A stretch of 64,000 nt of DNA, from the NCBI GenBank assembly GCA_011109175.1, contig RDEW01000013.1:972181-1036180 (forward strand). Reading direction: 5' to 3'. The notes beneath the pieces are model-generated. The model was not told the DNA's origin. It saw only the letters and a program-made list of their open reading frames with translations, and made no database searches. The number at the start of each line of letters is the position of its first letter. Position 1 is the stretch's first letter. The translations under genes and the position numbers were made by a program. This stretch comes from Dicyema japonicum. Taxonomy: Eukaryota; Dicyemida; Rhombozoa; Dicyemidae. Of this stretch, positions 46,830-60,199 are shown piece by piece.

Positions 46830-47000
46830 AATTAAAATGCCAATGCCTTTCAACATTAAATAAATCCCAAAAATATGGGTTAAGGACTTTCTACAATGTT
46901 TCCCTCCTAGCGAAGAGATCTCCTTCGACCTCAGCTTTCCGGACAATGAACTTTGGATCAGTCGGCACACAAAAATATCACTCCTTTCGACAATTTTTAT
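46830..47000 (-). pseudogene. LINE 3' end fragment (family E)
   Basis: Shares TTTCAACATTAAA, the CTAGCGAAGAG block and CTCCTTCGACCTC with 42.2-42.3 kb in the same orientation; only the last codons and 3' untranslated part remain. Confidence 0.5.
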
Positions 47001-47009
47001 GACGAAATT

Positions 47010-47855
47010 TTATATTAATATAATAATTAATAATAAATTTTATAAATTAATTTGAATTAAAAAATTTAAATAAATCTGAATTAAAAATAGCTTGCCTTTG
47101 GATTGACAGAATGAGCATGCAACAGTTAGTGAAAAAGTTCGGATTGCTCAATTCCTCACGTGACAGCCGTGAGTATTTGCTAACATCCTCAGCTCGTCTC
47201 CTTTGATGGTGTCTTTACCATCATCATTTGGTGTGTGGATATGACTCATGCCAAAGTAGGATATCTGATTTCTTTAGAAATTTTCCTTGGAAGATCGGGT
47301 ATTTCACCAAGCCATGTTCATTGTCTTCATCCACCATATGGATGATCAGGAAGGGCAAGATCCCCTATCAAAAATTAACACATTTTTCTTGAAGTAGTAA
47401 AAGATTTGAATTTAGATATAACAACGAGAGTAAGGATCCAAGATTTTTGGGTTTCAAAAGTTCATTTAATGAGCAAGTGGAGGATTATAAAGCGAGGATC
47501 AGATCGGCAGATTAGTTCAGATCATATCTTTTTTCTCTTTTTGATCAATTACTTGACTTTTTTTATAATTTTGGTTTTTGTTAGTAAGTGTGTCTATTTC
47601 TTGTGGTCGACATTGTAGAGTTTATTGAGGATCAATGACATCAATTTGTATAGAGTGGTCTCAATATAGAGTAGCCATCTTTTTGCTCTAAAAGAGTGGG
47701 ACTCATTTACTTTGGTTTAAGTTTTTTGTGTTGATAGGTCAACTGTCACGACGTCATTAAGATCTATTTTTGACATTCCCCACTTTTTTAATTAAAAATT
47801 TTTTTTATTGAAAATCAAAATCATTACTAAAAGATCTTTAAATAATTATTCAAGC
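47010..47855. other. Intergenic stretch, no supported gene
   Basis: AT-rich; a 70-codon plus ORF (47406-47618) has a hydrophobic end but no motif. Confidence 0.35.
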
Positions 47856-47859
47856 GAAA

Positions 47860-48190
47860 ATTCTCACGCCGTGTGGCGCCATGTGGTGCTGCGTGGTTAA
47901 TTGGTTGAAGTTTTCTGCTTGCTTGTCTGTTTTTCCTCTCTCTTCCTATTAGAGTGGCGTCATGTGATCCACCTGTCTAGGTGACGCCCAGTGCCAAGCC
48001 GGCACGAAAAAGGATCATTTGCTCTTCCCCACCCCACTGGAGGGGTTTCCACAACTGCATGTAATGGACGTCTTACCTTTTGTGCTGATTCCGGATGGAC
48101 TCTGTTTCTGTAAAAGTGGAAACTAGTTACACTTAATTAGTTGGTTACTTTAACTTCTTTCTCGGTGTATCCGGGGTTAAATAAATAAAT
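47860..48190 (+). repeat. GC-rich SINE-like block (SINE-3)
   Basis: About 330 bp clearly richer in G+C than its surroundings, beginning GTGTGGCGCCATGTGGTGC and ending in CCGGGGTTAAATAAATAAAT. The tail resembles those at about 42.87-42.9 kb (plus) and 33.68 kb (minus). A short-period A+T tail and abrupt edges suggest a SINE, but A and B boxes are not convincing. Confidence 0.4.
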
Positions 48191-48199
48191 TAAATTAAA

Positions 48200-48620
48200 A
48201 CAACTATCTCCCTCAATTTTGGTTACTTCATAGATGGTACAGGCATGTGTCCAATCCTAGGCGCAGCGCCACCCCGATCCTCAAGCTGTTTTCGTCAAGG
48301 AGGGTCCTTTTTGCAGGAGACTTTTGTTGTAGCTTATTAGATTTTTAGAGTCTCCTCTCGGAAAGTGCAAATTTCTCAGAGGTGAACATGACGCATATAT
48401 TGGGAAATGGAGAGCTTTGGTCCATTCTTGATCTGAGGTCTGATTTTGTTAGTGGAGATTTTTTTGGCTATGAGATACTTTCTCGTTACTGTCGAAGGTC
48501 TTTTCGATGTCATTGGAAACCATTGCTGTCCATGTGCATGAGGTGTGGTGTCACTTTAAACTGTCCACAATGCATTGTACGACGTTCTAGATGTGTTTTT
48601 GCCGTGTTTAATTTATTTTT
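48200..48620 (-). pseudogene. Possible LINE RT fragment around motif A
   Basis: The minus strand near 48.49-48.53 kb reads SNDIEKTFDSNEK, like RT motif A ('DIEKAFDS'). The rest is too decayed to follow. Confidence 0.3.
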
Positions 48621-49214
48621 TGCGGGTTATCCCTCGGCCACTATTGTTAATAAATATTTTTCATTTACGTCTCTTATGTTAGAATCACAAAATTTTCAGA
48701 TAAAATAATAAAAACTCACAATTAAGTGGATTGAGATAATGTGACCTTTACGTATGAATGCAAAGCTATTAACGATTTTAAAATTCCCAATTTCTCGATA
48801 TTGAACGAGTGATGTCGTTATCAGTGTTTCATCACTTCTTTTACGACTCACACACAAGAAAAAAAGAACAAAAAGTCAAGAACACTTCATTTTAATAATT
48901 GCTTCGAATTAGTTAGCATGACTATTTTACTTCTTAAATAAATTGTGAGTTATGCCTAAGCTCAAGTTTAATAATTGAAGCATTACTACTCCTTGGCGGC
49001 AAGGCTGTTGTTGGGCACACGTGCATAATAGTAGCCCCTAAGCACTTATATTACCCTCTAAGGAATTATATTACAGCAAAATCAGTTATAGTACCCTAAG
49101 CAATTTTTCTTATAAGTGCTGGATTTTTAGAGACCTTGTCATAGCAACTAACACAGGGACTATAATTAATCTCAAAATAGGTTAACAGTAAAAAAGAACA
49201 AATAAAAAACCAAA

Positions 49215-52200
49215 TCATTTAGTGATTGTAATCGACGATACTGCGTGAGATAAATAAATCATATTAAAATGACTAAAATAATGAAAAAATAAACCTAGCA
49301 ATATAACTAAATATCATAAAAAGCTGTCTCAGCTCACAGTCCTTAATCTTTAAGTGAAGTTTTCCAGAACATTCACAACTAACAGACATATTATCCCCTT
49401 TGATCTATAATCATAAACGAGCCAATACCAGACTACAACTAGAACATTCCAAGTCCTGCAGTTGATAGGCCAATACTTTTCCCTTAAGAATAGACAGTAG
49501 CCGAGTTTCAATAATAGTCATATCATAGGGTTGTCCACAATGCACAGAACTACACAGCAGCACTCCATCCTTTATATTATTATCTCTACACAAGTCAACA
49601 TCTCTCACAAGATTACAAACACAGCATGTCACCTGTAATACAGCATAATACATTAACCTCAGTTAACACGAATGATTTGGACGGATTAATGAAATTAGAT
49701 TTACTTGAAAATTCACTAACTCCGATCAACTTAAGTAAAGACATTCTCAATCCTATCACAACATCCTCAATGTTATTATCAATTCTGAGTATCTTGCACT
49801 AAATTAGCATGCTAACCTCACAAAGACATTTTATAAAAGCTAAACTCTCACTTTCCTCAGTAGAATCATGCAAGACATGATTGGAATGAGTAACAAATCT
49901 GCATAGTAAAATATAATAAACTTGAATAATCTTTCAGAGTTTTCACCAACAAAGATTATAATATTTTCTTTGAAATATTCTCTAATGAAAGTATCACCCT
50001 GACTAAGCATACTCTGGATATAAAAAATAGCAAATGACCTTAAAATCGAATTCCATTAAAGTTTCAATCTTTGTGAAATATTCCACCAATATATTCTAAA
50101 ATCAATAAAAAAATACATTAAACATGTTATGACTTTTGTTAGTGAGCACCTCAGCTATATTCCAGTTCATCATAATCTACATAATAGATAACACTACATT
50201 AGATTCAGTAGAGTAACAAGGAAGAGTAGAATAAAGGCCAGTCACACATGAATGTCTTCCAATGATTCCCCCATAATTAGCCTAATATATAAAAGCCAGC
50301 AAACAGTATCGTACCAAAGAAGAGCATTCCAAAGTCTAGAGCAAGTAATATCCAAGGAATGAAATAGTGGGTTATTAATGATATTTTTAACAGCATATTC
50401 AATATAATTAGTTGCCTCAATCATATCATATCTACCAGTTGATACAACCAATTTATTAAAGTCAGAATAAATAATGGATAATCCCATGTTTTGTAGTACA
50501 ATAGTAAGCTAAATTATATATAATATTACTTGATTTATTAATTTTCTTATTAAATTAAATATCATTTTAGCATAGGCGGGTTGGTACAACAGACTCTGTG
50601 AGGACTTAATCCACCTATACAGATGAATTAATTGATAGTCAGCAAAATGATTCCCTGTTTTCATTACATCATTTATTAATGATATCACCATTTTTTTCAA
50701 AATTATAAAATAATATAAATATTATACTGGAATGTTGAATATGCTATATTTGTGGAATAATTTTCATCATAGCCTTCTACCTTATTGTTACTTCCAGGGA
50801 TGTGAAATGAATTTAAATCAACTCCTTCTAACGCGTTTATTCGTTGTGACTAATAACTAAATAATCAATAAACCTGTAATAAGGCAGTAACCGCCACACT
50901 AGCCAGCTCCAATTCAGCCACAACTCCCAAATATAAACCAGGGTTATTAATCTCAAACTGATCCATATTATAATTTGTTAATCTTATGTCCAATACTTCA
51001 TTACCACCAAAATCAGGTTTTTCAGTCTCAGAACACCACAAAATATAGTTTTGCGAAATTAAATGACGACCAAATAACAAATCACAACCAAAAGTATAAG
51101 GATCAGATGGGTAATTACCGATAGGAATACTCAAATATCTACAATGATCTACCAAATTCTTCACGGTATCCCCCAAACACAAAAAATGACTTATCATTGT
51201 CCGAACTCCCACACGACTCCAATCGAGCACAGAGTAAAGTGATGGACTGTCCTGACATTTTATATATACAATTGGGATATTCTCACAAAAACCAAATACA
51301 TTATTGATCCACGTGCGATCTTAAATGTTAAAACAATAAAACCTGCAGACGAATGGACAACCAAACAATCTACCGACTTTTTAAGATCCCCAATAGATTT
51401 TGCAAGGACACGTGCTACTTTATCAATCGAATTTTCTGATTTAATGTTAAATTCAAAATCAACAGAGATGTCACATCTACGTTAATGAATGAATTACTTA
51501 TTTTGTCTCTCAGAGTTGTAAATGTTGTGAATATTAGGAAGTTGAGTAGGTTTAGCTTTATCAATAACAAAGACTTGTGCCTTAGACGTGTGCACATTAA
51601 ATAATCCGACAATCGTTTTTGTTTTACTATAATATAAAAGTAACCAATACATCGAATGTAAGTAAAAATAATGAAATGTTGGCAGGTTATCCCCCATTAA
51701 ATATCCATGGGAGGTGGCTGATCCCATTTCTAGTACTCTATTTGTAAAGTTAGTCAAACTCTAGCATTTCCTCATAAATAATACCTGATGTTTCTCTTTT
51801 CTTAATAGAGTCTTATTCACAGTACAAACACACCCAATGTCTAACAAAAATCTAAATTCCAAGGGTACACATGTCTCATATACTCCTTCAACTTCATCAG
51901 GACTCAAATCACCCAAAAGTTGACTATTTATATAATTTGGCCCAAACCTGAAATTGTCTCTAAATAGATATTCTGGGACATTATACTCGTATACATATTT
52001 AGACACTTTCGGGAGATATTTCTTTACTCTCACACAAACTAGTATAATAATAAACAAGACCATCACTATCTTCACTCTCACTTTGTCTGTTTATGTAAAA
52101 TCTTCTATAAAAATTAACGTTTAGTAAATGCAAATGACCATTTATAACAACCCACACTCTGAATAATCCATCATTTCCATCCACCTAAATATATGTTTAT

Positions 52201-55200
52201 TAAAACCTGGAGAATATTCCATGGGTAGTGTAATACATCAGTTGGAGATTTGGCTTTTCTTTTGATTGGGGAATCTACCGTCTTCTTAGCCTTTATTTTA
52301 CGGACGGTCTCCTGATGTTTCCACTTTCTTTTATGGAACATGATCCAATCTTTAATGCCCGACTACAATATAGTTAACAGTCACATTCATTAAAGGAGGA
52401 TCACCCAAAACGTCTCTCCAGTGACTTTCTGAATCAAAGTCATTCGATTTATTAAGTTTACTCTTCGACTCATAAATTATCTTAATATATATAAATATAA
52501 AACAGAAGAAGGCGGTCTCTTTTTAACTCCCTTTAGAAAAATTTGGTTTATTTTAGGTTGCCTTATCACATCCTGTTTCTGTAATAGTTTATTCTGAAGC
52601 CAGTCAGGATGGCTAATTCTAGGGACAGGATTGTGAATCTAGATCATCAATAAAACTACTCCTTGAAAAAAGGCCGGAATTGTTATAATTTTCTGAACAG
52701 TCCCAGCCAATCGTTCAATGTAATAATTCCAATCAATAATATGCCTAATGTCAAAATCACTTGAAATTGATGATAATTTAAGCCATTTCTTCAAATAGTG
52801 ATCCCTTACTCTTTTTTCTACCTGAAAGAGTACGAATGGAATAGCTCTACTATATTATTAATAATCATACCGTTCAGTAACCGGTGCCCCATTAGGATAA
52901 TTAGATATTATGTATTTGCAGTTCAATCCAGCATGACTAACAATGTCATCACCCAGAATCTCATAATTAGCAAAATGTACCTCAGCTAATCTTTTTGCTG
53001 TAGTTATTGATGTTGATTTTTGTTTTCCATAACTTTCCAGACCACGTGACATGTTTCGACTTTCTGTGAGGTATTCGAACAACTCAGAATCAGTTTGAGA
53101 CGCCCCCTTTGAGTACAAAATATCCAGCCAATAATTAGCAACTGATGCGGCACTATTATAGGCAGATTCGAGACTATCTCCATCCAAAAACGACTCAAAA
53201 ACAGAGGACTGAAAATTCTTTACCAACTGTAACTCTCCCCGTCGTTTAATTTCAAATCCCTTTAGTAAATGCAAGAATAAACTTTGAGTTCAACAAGATT
53301 CTTAGAGTGGTCAAATACAGCATATCGTTTCTTTAATTCCTTTCCCTCATATTTGGAAGCAGGGAGAATCATGGCCAAATATGGACCATCAATCTCAAAA
53401 AATATAGAATTCTCAGATCGAGTTGAATAAATGTATTTAGTTTCATCAACTAACTCCTGGTATTGATCATTTGTGAAGTTTTCCTATAAATTAGTGGTAA
53501 AAAAACCTTGACCATGTGATTTAATATTGAGTTAATGAGTGATATTGTTACTGTCTTTGTTGATGTCCTAAATTTAACAGAATCAGGGAAAGTGGATGGA
53601 ATAATGCACCAAATTCCATCAGTATCCAATTCTAATGGACGACTAGTATTAAATGATGTAACAACCCAATTCGTTCTATAATCTCCCTTGTTTTCTTAAT
53701 TATAGTAGAACCAGTGCTACAAACAATTCCAGCCATTTCCATACTAAACCAACGAGCACTACAGTAATAGACATAACAAACCCCTTTCTCATTACATAAC
53801 CATAGAATGAATTTAATAGGCATTTGTGAGCCAATTGAAGAGAGTCATATATTCTAACCATTTCATTGCACTTTTTAATATATTCTGTACTCTCTCTATT
53901 CTTGTTGGCATCTGACAGTTTATTTTCCACGTCTATAGTAATTATATATAATACCTTAATAGTCCCTTAAATGTGTATCTCCTATCTCTGAAATCCCTTA
54001 CAGTGTTTATATAAAAGGGATTCTCGCGTTGACAAACTGTGGCCTTCTTTTCCTTTACGAGTGGAATATGAATTCTACGATAGGCTTTCTGACAGTAATC
54101 TAATTTAATTCAAAATAATACCCTTCAATCGCTTATTCTTTAATGTTTGTTGTTCATCCTTTGGTAGTTGGTGAAATGGAATTCTTTTCCCTTGTTTTTC
54201 TGTAAAGATTTCCTCATTTTCCAATTGTTTGGTAATAAATTTAAGTTCCCCAGAGTTAGCAGGCACTACAATGTACAATATCCTTACTAATCTGTCCTCT
54301 CCATTTCCAAATCATCTCTCGCGTTGACAGTTTGAACCAGGTTTATTAAAGGGACACGAAGCACATTTAGCATCACTTGGAATGGCATATGGCTAAAATA
54401 TATAAGAGTATTAACCTGTAGTCTATTAGTCAATATAATATTTGGATACATAGCCCCAACATCCACATGGTATATCAATGGTGTACAAGTAAATGTGGAT
54501 GTTTTGAAATGTCCGATTCGTTTAAGTAAGTCATCATACACTTCATCAAAATCAATAATATCATTAAAATTAATATTGTGTTCCTCAGAGAGTGAGAAGT
54601 GTAGGACAGAATGAATGTTATTAGTTAACCATTCAACTGTGGATTCAGTCTTTAAATTATTATAATTATTACAATTCTAAATCTATATGGTATATCAGCT
54701 CTAAAAACTCCACTTTCCAACCCCTCCACGTGACCACCAACATATGTCTCTGATTCTATTACTTGTCCATCTTCAGTAAAACTATGTTCTTCTGCTTCCA
54801 TATGTTTGTTTGGGTAGATTATCCCCGCTTTAGTGGCCTGTGCCATTAATAGTACCTCACAGAGAGTGCCTGTCCCTTTTCTTAGAACCTTCAATATCAT
54901 ATAATAACAACCTCATCAGGACTGAATGGAATAATTGTGCATAATGAGAATATGAAAGTGTGAATAAAATTAATATAAAGATAATAAGTAGCTACAGCAT
55001 CAGATACAGAGTAAGCTGCAAATGATTGAGGATCCTCAACAGCCATAGAACACATATCTTCAGGGTCCACCTCAACTGGTTCATACTTTAATTTATTTCG
55101 GGTTACTTCCTTAAGTCCCTGACTCCCGATTGGTAAATAACTATCCCTCTTCACCCATCTAACATAACAGTAAAATAAACTTATAGCAATCCATGTTACA

Positions 55201-56328
55201 TGCACAACGGCAAATATAATCTCCCTGGGAATCCTTCTTTACTCCAATCTCATCATACATGCTTATATTGTGAAATGAAGCTCTAGCATCAATAAATGGC
55301 CTTAAACTAATAGAGCATAATTACCAATCAAAAAAATCCCCATTAAATGTGACAAATACATCAGGTTGGAGTTGTATCACATGGTCAAAAAATGTAGTCA
55401 ATACAGATTTCTGTTATTAATATAATTATAACCTCATCTGGTTGATTTATCATTGTAAACTGACCACCGATCCCAGGAATGGGCATATACTCAAAATCCT
55501 GAACATCATTAGGTACCACATCACGATTGATAATTAGAAATCCCTATGATGACTTAGACACGGTACATTTCCGTCAACAAAATACGAAATCATAATAATT
55601 TGATCAATCTGAGAGTCGGGGAACTTGAGAGGGAGTTTAGTGGTTTCAATATCAAAGGCAAAAATAGAAATATCCTAGAAATAAAACAAAAAATAAACCG
55701 CTCTGTCAGTTCTGGTAGTGTTTTTATAATAGACCCATCCTTTATCGAATACCAATGTCCAGCATATAAATCCATATCAATGGAGACTCGAACAAGGTAA
55801 GGTACGTCATATTCCCTATTGTGAGAGGGAAAATTACCTAATTTCTAATTTTTGTGATCTAAAATAAATACTGGTTTACTACTTTAGGTCGTTTCTCACT
55901 GTTTGCAAATCATCCATATTATTAAAGATACCTTTAAATATTTGTGTTTAATTCCCAAAATATTATCAGTCTATGATATAAGTTAATAATATAACATTAT
56001 TCATAAATACATCCTCACAGTTTGTTATTCTTCCTGAATGCTTTTTTATGGCCAATGAGAACTCATCACACTCCACGTAAAAATATGGTTTATAGGCAAT
56101 GTTAGCTTTTGTTACAATTCAACATACTTTAAGTTTGTTTCCATCCTCCTCCATAAAGTAAAGGTCCACTGATGACACAAGTTGACCATCCTCATCAGTA
56201 GTCACGCTCTACTCTAATAATATATGTTATACAATGTTCATATTGATTAACCAACCTTCCTTTTCTGATTTTTTGTCATATTCTTCATAGCCATATCTTC
56301 TGTCCAAGTAAATTCCTTCCTTTTGCAT
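49215..56328 (-). CDS. POLE: DNA polymerase epsilon catalytic subunit (full length)
   Basis: The leading-strand replicative polymerase. ATG 56328, TGA 49215; at least 30 GT-AG introns, mostly 21-25 nt, and roughly 2,000-2,100 aa. N-terminus: [18 protein letters not shown]. Exonuclease: [14 protein letters not shown] (ExoI, about 55659-55620), [10 protein letters not shown] (ExoII, split by a 24-nt intron near 55.33 kb), [15 protein letters not shown] (ExoIII, about 55.0 kb). Polymerase: [15 protein letters not shown] (motif A, 54463-54419), [15 protein letters not shown] (B), [10 protein letters not shown] (C, 53626-53615). The catalytically dead C-terminal half is present too ([38 protein letters not shown]), ending in the two zinc modules ([17 protein letters not shown] ... 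CECSG). Reading frame needs one-base fixes near 55.92, 55.69 and 53.93 kb and a 2-base fix (GAGAGATG) near 54.32 kb; one junction near 50.71 kb is unsettled. Confidence 0.95.
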
Positions 56329-56569
56329 TTACCGACTATCAAGCTTTGTTTCCCACTATTTGATTTATTTAAATTTGATATTTTAAATATTAATTTAATA
56401 TTATTATTATTATCTTTTCGCTATTTATGATATTTGGAAATTTAATTTCCAAGTCTTTCTTTCCTGGGTTCCTGTAATTTTGCAAAGAATCAGGAAACCC
56501 ATTCGTGTGTTTCTGCAGAGATTGCTCGAGAAAGTAAATTGGGTCAGTCCTAAACAAGGATACCCAGAT

Positions 56570-57000
56570 CAAGTTCCTTTGTAGCCATTTACGGAGTATT
56601 TATCGTTTTACAGTTGGGACATGGAAGATCACGCGAGAGGAGTCTTGGAATTAATGGAAGCTGGGATCACTTAATTACTCCTTTAAAATCTTTTTGGAAA
56701 TCTTGGGGTTCTTAAACAAATAGTAAAATAAAAAATTATATAGGTCACCTTGTGGAGAAAACTGTCTACATAGTAAAGTAATTCTTAGTAATAGCTACGG
56801 GACGAGCTGCCGTTCTCAGATTTTGTTGTTTTTTATAACTTGATTCGACAATAAACAAAAACCACTCTTCTTAGGTTTACGATCTTCCAACTGAATATAA
56901 ATACACCTTCAAAGAAGTGCACTGACCTCCGAAACTTTATACAATTTCGTGGATATTTAAGCTAAGACCGAAATCCAAGACTCCATGTTTCAAGAGTTAC
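56570..57000. other. Upstream region of the polymerase gene, no gene seen
   Basis: Between the POLE start and the family D fragment. The POLE promoter should lie here, but no distinct element is visible. Confidence 0.4.
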
Positions 57001-57335
57001 TCCGATTTGACGACTCTTCAAGGTGGCTTATATTTGATCACGGATATATTCCACTCTTTGAAATGCGCACTAGTTTATGGCGGACACCCTTCCCACTGGC
57101 CTAGACATGGGAGACGGAAAGCGACCAGATGGAATTGTAATCTTTCCATTCAAGAAAGGGAAGCTATTGATATGAAATGCCACGTGCATCGACCCCCTTT
57201 GTCAATCCAAAATGTGTTGGGAGGGCGATAACTACGCTGTATGCCGCGGAGGCCAAGGAAAAAATGCAGTGCTGATTGACGGTTCACGTTCCGGTCCATT
57301 GTAGTGAGACAACTGACGAAATAAGCGGGAAATCG
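57000..57335 (+). pseudogene. Family D LINE endonuclease-like fragment
   Basis: LDMGDGKRPDGIVIFPFKKG, then KLLI-stop-NATCID. This is the RPDG ... W(D)xTxxD stretch of the restriction-like C-terminal domain of family D, with the Trp codon changed to TGA. G+C is higher than in the host genes on either side. It lies between POLE and the kinesin gene. Confidence 0.7.
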
Positions 57336-57496
57336 CGTCGTTTCCTCTATTAGCTAAGCTTAAAAAATATTTTGTATTATAAATGTGAAATCGAAAAACA
57401 TTTTTTGAACGAAAATATCAGTCGTCGGTTTTGCAGGAAATTCTTTTAATTTCATCATTCATAATTGGCAGCACAGAAAGGAGAGGAGACATAATT

Positions 57497-59962
57497 TCAT
57501 TCTCCGTATTTAAAACTATAATCATAAAAATTGTAACTAGAAATTAGCTCATCCTTAAGAGGAGCGCTAGATTCGAAGGAAAACACAAATTTAAGTGATT
57601 TCTTTAAATCCCTCAAAGATCGCTTGTAGAAATATAACTCCTTCTCCAATTTGTGAGTTCTCGTTACCAGTGAAGTCTCATCACCACTATCCACCGAATT
57701 CTAGACTACTAATTTAGTACAACCTTGGACAATTTCCTTGAATTGATTAATTTGAGAAAGAAGACACAAAAGAGGTTCAATAAATCTTGAGGTTGTTTTT
57801 CACACATTCTACGGTAAAACGGGGGGTAACTTTAAGAATTCCATAAATGAAGAAGACAATATGGAGGAATCGAATTCTGTATGCATATTCTGCACTTGTT
57901 TGATCAAACTACTAATTTTGTTATGTAAATGATCAATTTCCATCAATTCAGCGACAATTTGGTCTTTGTCAGTCCCCGATCTCAAATTATCGTTAAAACA
58001 ACTCTATAATGCTGTTGACACATTTCTGGACATCCTTTTTGACCAATTGTCGACAGATTTGGTCAATTTTATTCAATTTTAGTAAATTATCATTTACTAT
58101 CGAGAATAGACAATTCGAATGATCTCTTTTTGGTGATCTTCGGAAATCATCGTTAATCAAATTTTGAATTTTGGCTGACTTTTCACGTTGAAACTTATCC
58201 ATAAAAGTCCATCGTCTAATTCCCTACGAATGATCCCAAATTACTACGTCACTATATCCTCCATGACTTTCCCCCAATGATGATTTGTTACATGAATTGT
58301 GGTGGATTACTCGTTTTCGCATCATTTTTGCCATTTTCTCGTTAGTATTTTTCAGAGATTCAATTTCACGCATTTTCTCATCAATTTCCAAATCTTTCTG
58401 TTCCATTACTTGACTCAACTGACAATAACTCAAATAAATACTCTTGAGTTTTCAATCATTAGATCGTTTACATTATGGGCATCTGTCTCACATATCTATT
58501 AATGTTAAAAAATAAATAAAAATAATAAAATAAAAAATAAATAAAAATTAAATAACCAATTCTTTCGATGTGTTTTTATCATTTAATCCGCTCATTTGTC
58601 TTATCAAGTACTCACAATGCTTTGAATGATTTTTTAGTCTAAATCAATTTTTAACACAAACTCATCAAAATGCTTTCTGGTTTTGTCATCATCTGTCTTT
58701 GAACTTTTCTCTAATTGCCTTCTAAGATCTCTTACTTGGCCCAAAAGATGCTCAAACTTGTTTGCATTCTTCACTGCTTTGTTTTTTATTTTTCTAGCCT
58801 AAACGTCCCTTATAATATAACCCGACTGGCATATTTTAGGGAGTTGAATGTTTCTTCTGTATTTTCGGCTGTGGGGCTCACACAGCAAATCATCAATGTC
58901 CTTGAATTCCCTCCCAAAGAGTCCTTAAGGTTTAAAAGGATAAGACTTTCAATATTCTAGTAATCTTTGAGTCTCTGTATGGCACGTGGACTGATTTTTT
59001 CTCGGAGAGCGCACTAATTACGTTTCCTAGTACTAGAAGGCCACTATTTATGTAGATTGATTCCTTTAGTCGAAGTCCACTGTTTCCTGTTTTATTAACT
59101 CGTTCTGATCCCGCCAAGTCAACAAAATTCATTTTTGAGGACAAAATATTGTATGTCGCAGTCTCTTCCTCCAAGTCTGTCCATTTCTGTTCTACCAATA
59201 TTGATTATCGATAACCAATGAAAATTGTGAAAATGGTATGCGAACGACTAGATCTGTCGTTCATTTGGGTGACTCCAGTAATCCTTAGATCAGTCCCCTG
59301 TTTTAAAAGGCTAATGATTTCCTCCAAGGTATCGCATAATATTTCCTCATTTCCAGCCAATACTGGAACTTAATTAAGGATAAACTCGTATTGCCTCTCT
59401 CATCCTCTCGAATGTGCACTTCTCTGTTTTCATTGCTAAGTAAGTCAAATACTTCCTCCTTGTAAACCTCCACGTAGGAGACTTTTATTGAAAAATCATA
59501 GTTTTCCTGTTTTTTCGATCCTTTAATAAATAAAAGCATAACCAAGAGTTGACTGTAAATAGAGTAAAGTGACCGCCAAATGATCCCCGATTCATCCCTA
59601 TCTTGTTCGTTTCCATTAATAGTGTAAGTCTTACCACTTCCCTATGAATATGGAATATCAGTACAGTTTGTCCGTAAGCAAATATTGTTGTATTATAGCC
59701 ATCTAGGAAACTCTGTATTATGGGGACTACACATGCATCGAAAATATGAGACTAAAGTAGTTTATAGCTGATACCTGTCCGATTTCCTTATTAAAAACGT
59801 AATCGAACGAAAAGGTATAATCTTTTCCATTTACAATAACAGTATCTTCAGCATATTGGGAGACACCATCGGACTCATAGTTGTCCAAAGAAGATCGAAT
59901 CTATTTGAAAATCACAAGGCTACTCTGACAGCGACTTTAACATTAGTCTCTCCATTCATCAT
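57497..59962 (-). CDS. Kinesin motor protein, kinesin-4-like
   Basis: ATP-driven microtubule motor, 702 aa from 15 exons with no frame break. Exons: 59962-59924, 59900-59775, 59751-59665, 59641-59386, 59362-59216, 59191-58947, 58923-58822, 58798-58662, 58638-58557, 58495-58442, 58418-58245, 58223-58003, 57980-57831, 57808-57724, 57700-57497. Introns are 21-24 nt except one of 61 nt. Motor domain (residues about 1-340): [24 protein letters not shown] (P-loop, split by a 23-nt intron), [15 protein letters not shown] (switch I), [15 protein letters not shown] (switch II), [13 protein letters not shown], then LKYASRARKIKNK, the neck typical of kinesin-4 (KIF4/21/27). The tail (about 340-702) is charged and coiled-coil-like ([19 protein letters not shown]) and shorter than in vertebrate kinesin-4s. 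The ATG at 59962 is followed directly by a second one. The alternative is another N-terminal kinesin class. Confidence 0.93.
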
Positions 59963-60199
59963 TGGTTGTTATGGAAAATACTTATTTATTAAAATTATAA
60001 ATTTAAATAAAAAATTAAAATATGAAACAAAATAATATTCTAAAGATTATGTGGTTTGAATCAGCTAAGTTGTTGAAGGTGTCATTCTGTAACACTAACC
60101 AGGAGCTTGGTGATCGAAGATTTATATTTTCTTGGTTACTCATCTAATAAAGCAGTGTCAAGTGATCTAAACTGACCCCAGTGGGGGATGGATTAATAA

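Noticed and set aside
49215-59962. POLE and kinesin as an operon
   Set aside because: They share a strand, but about 1.2 kb with a LINE fragment lies between them and nothing ties their functions.
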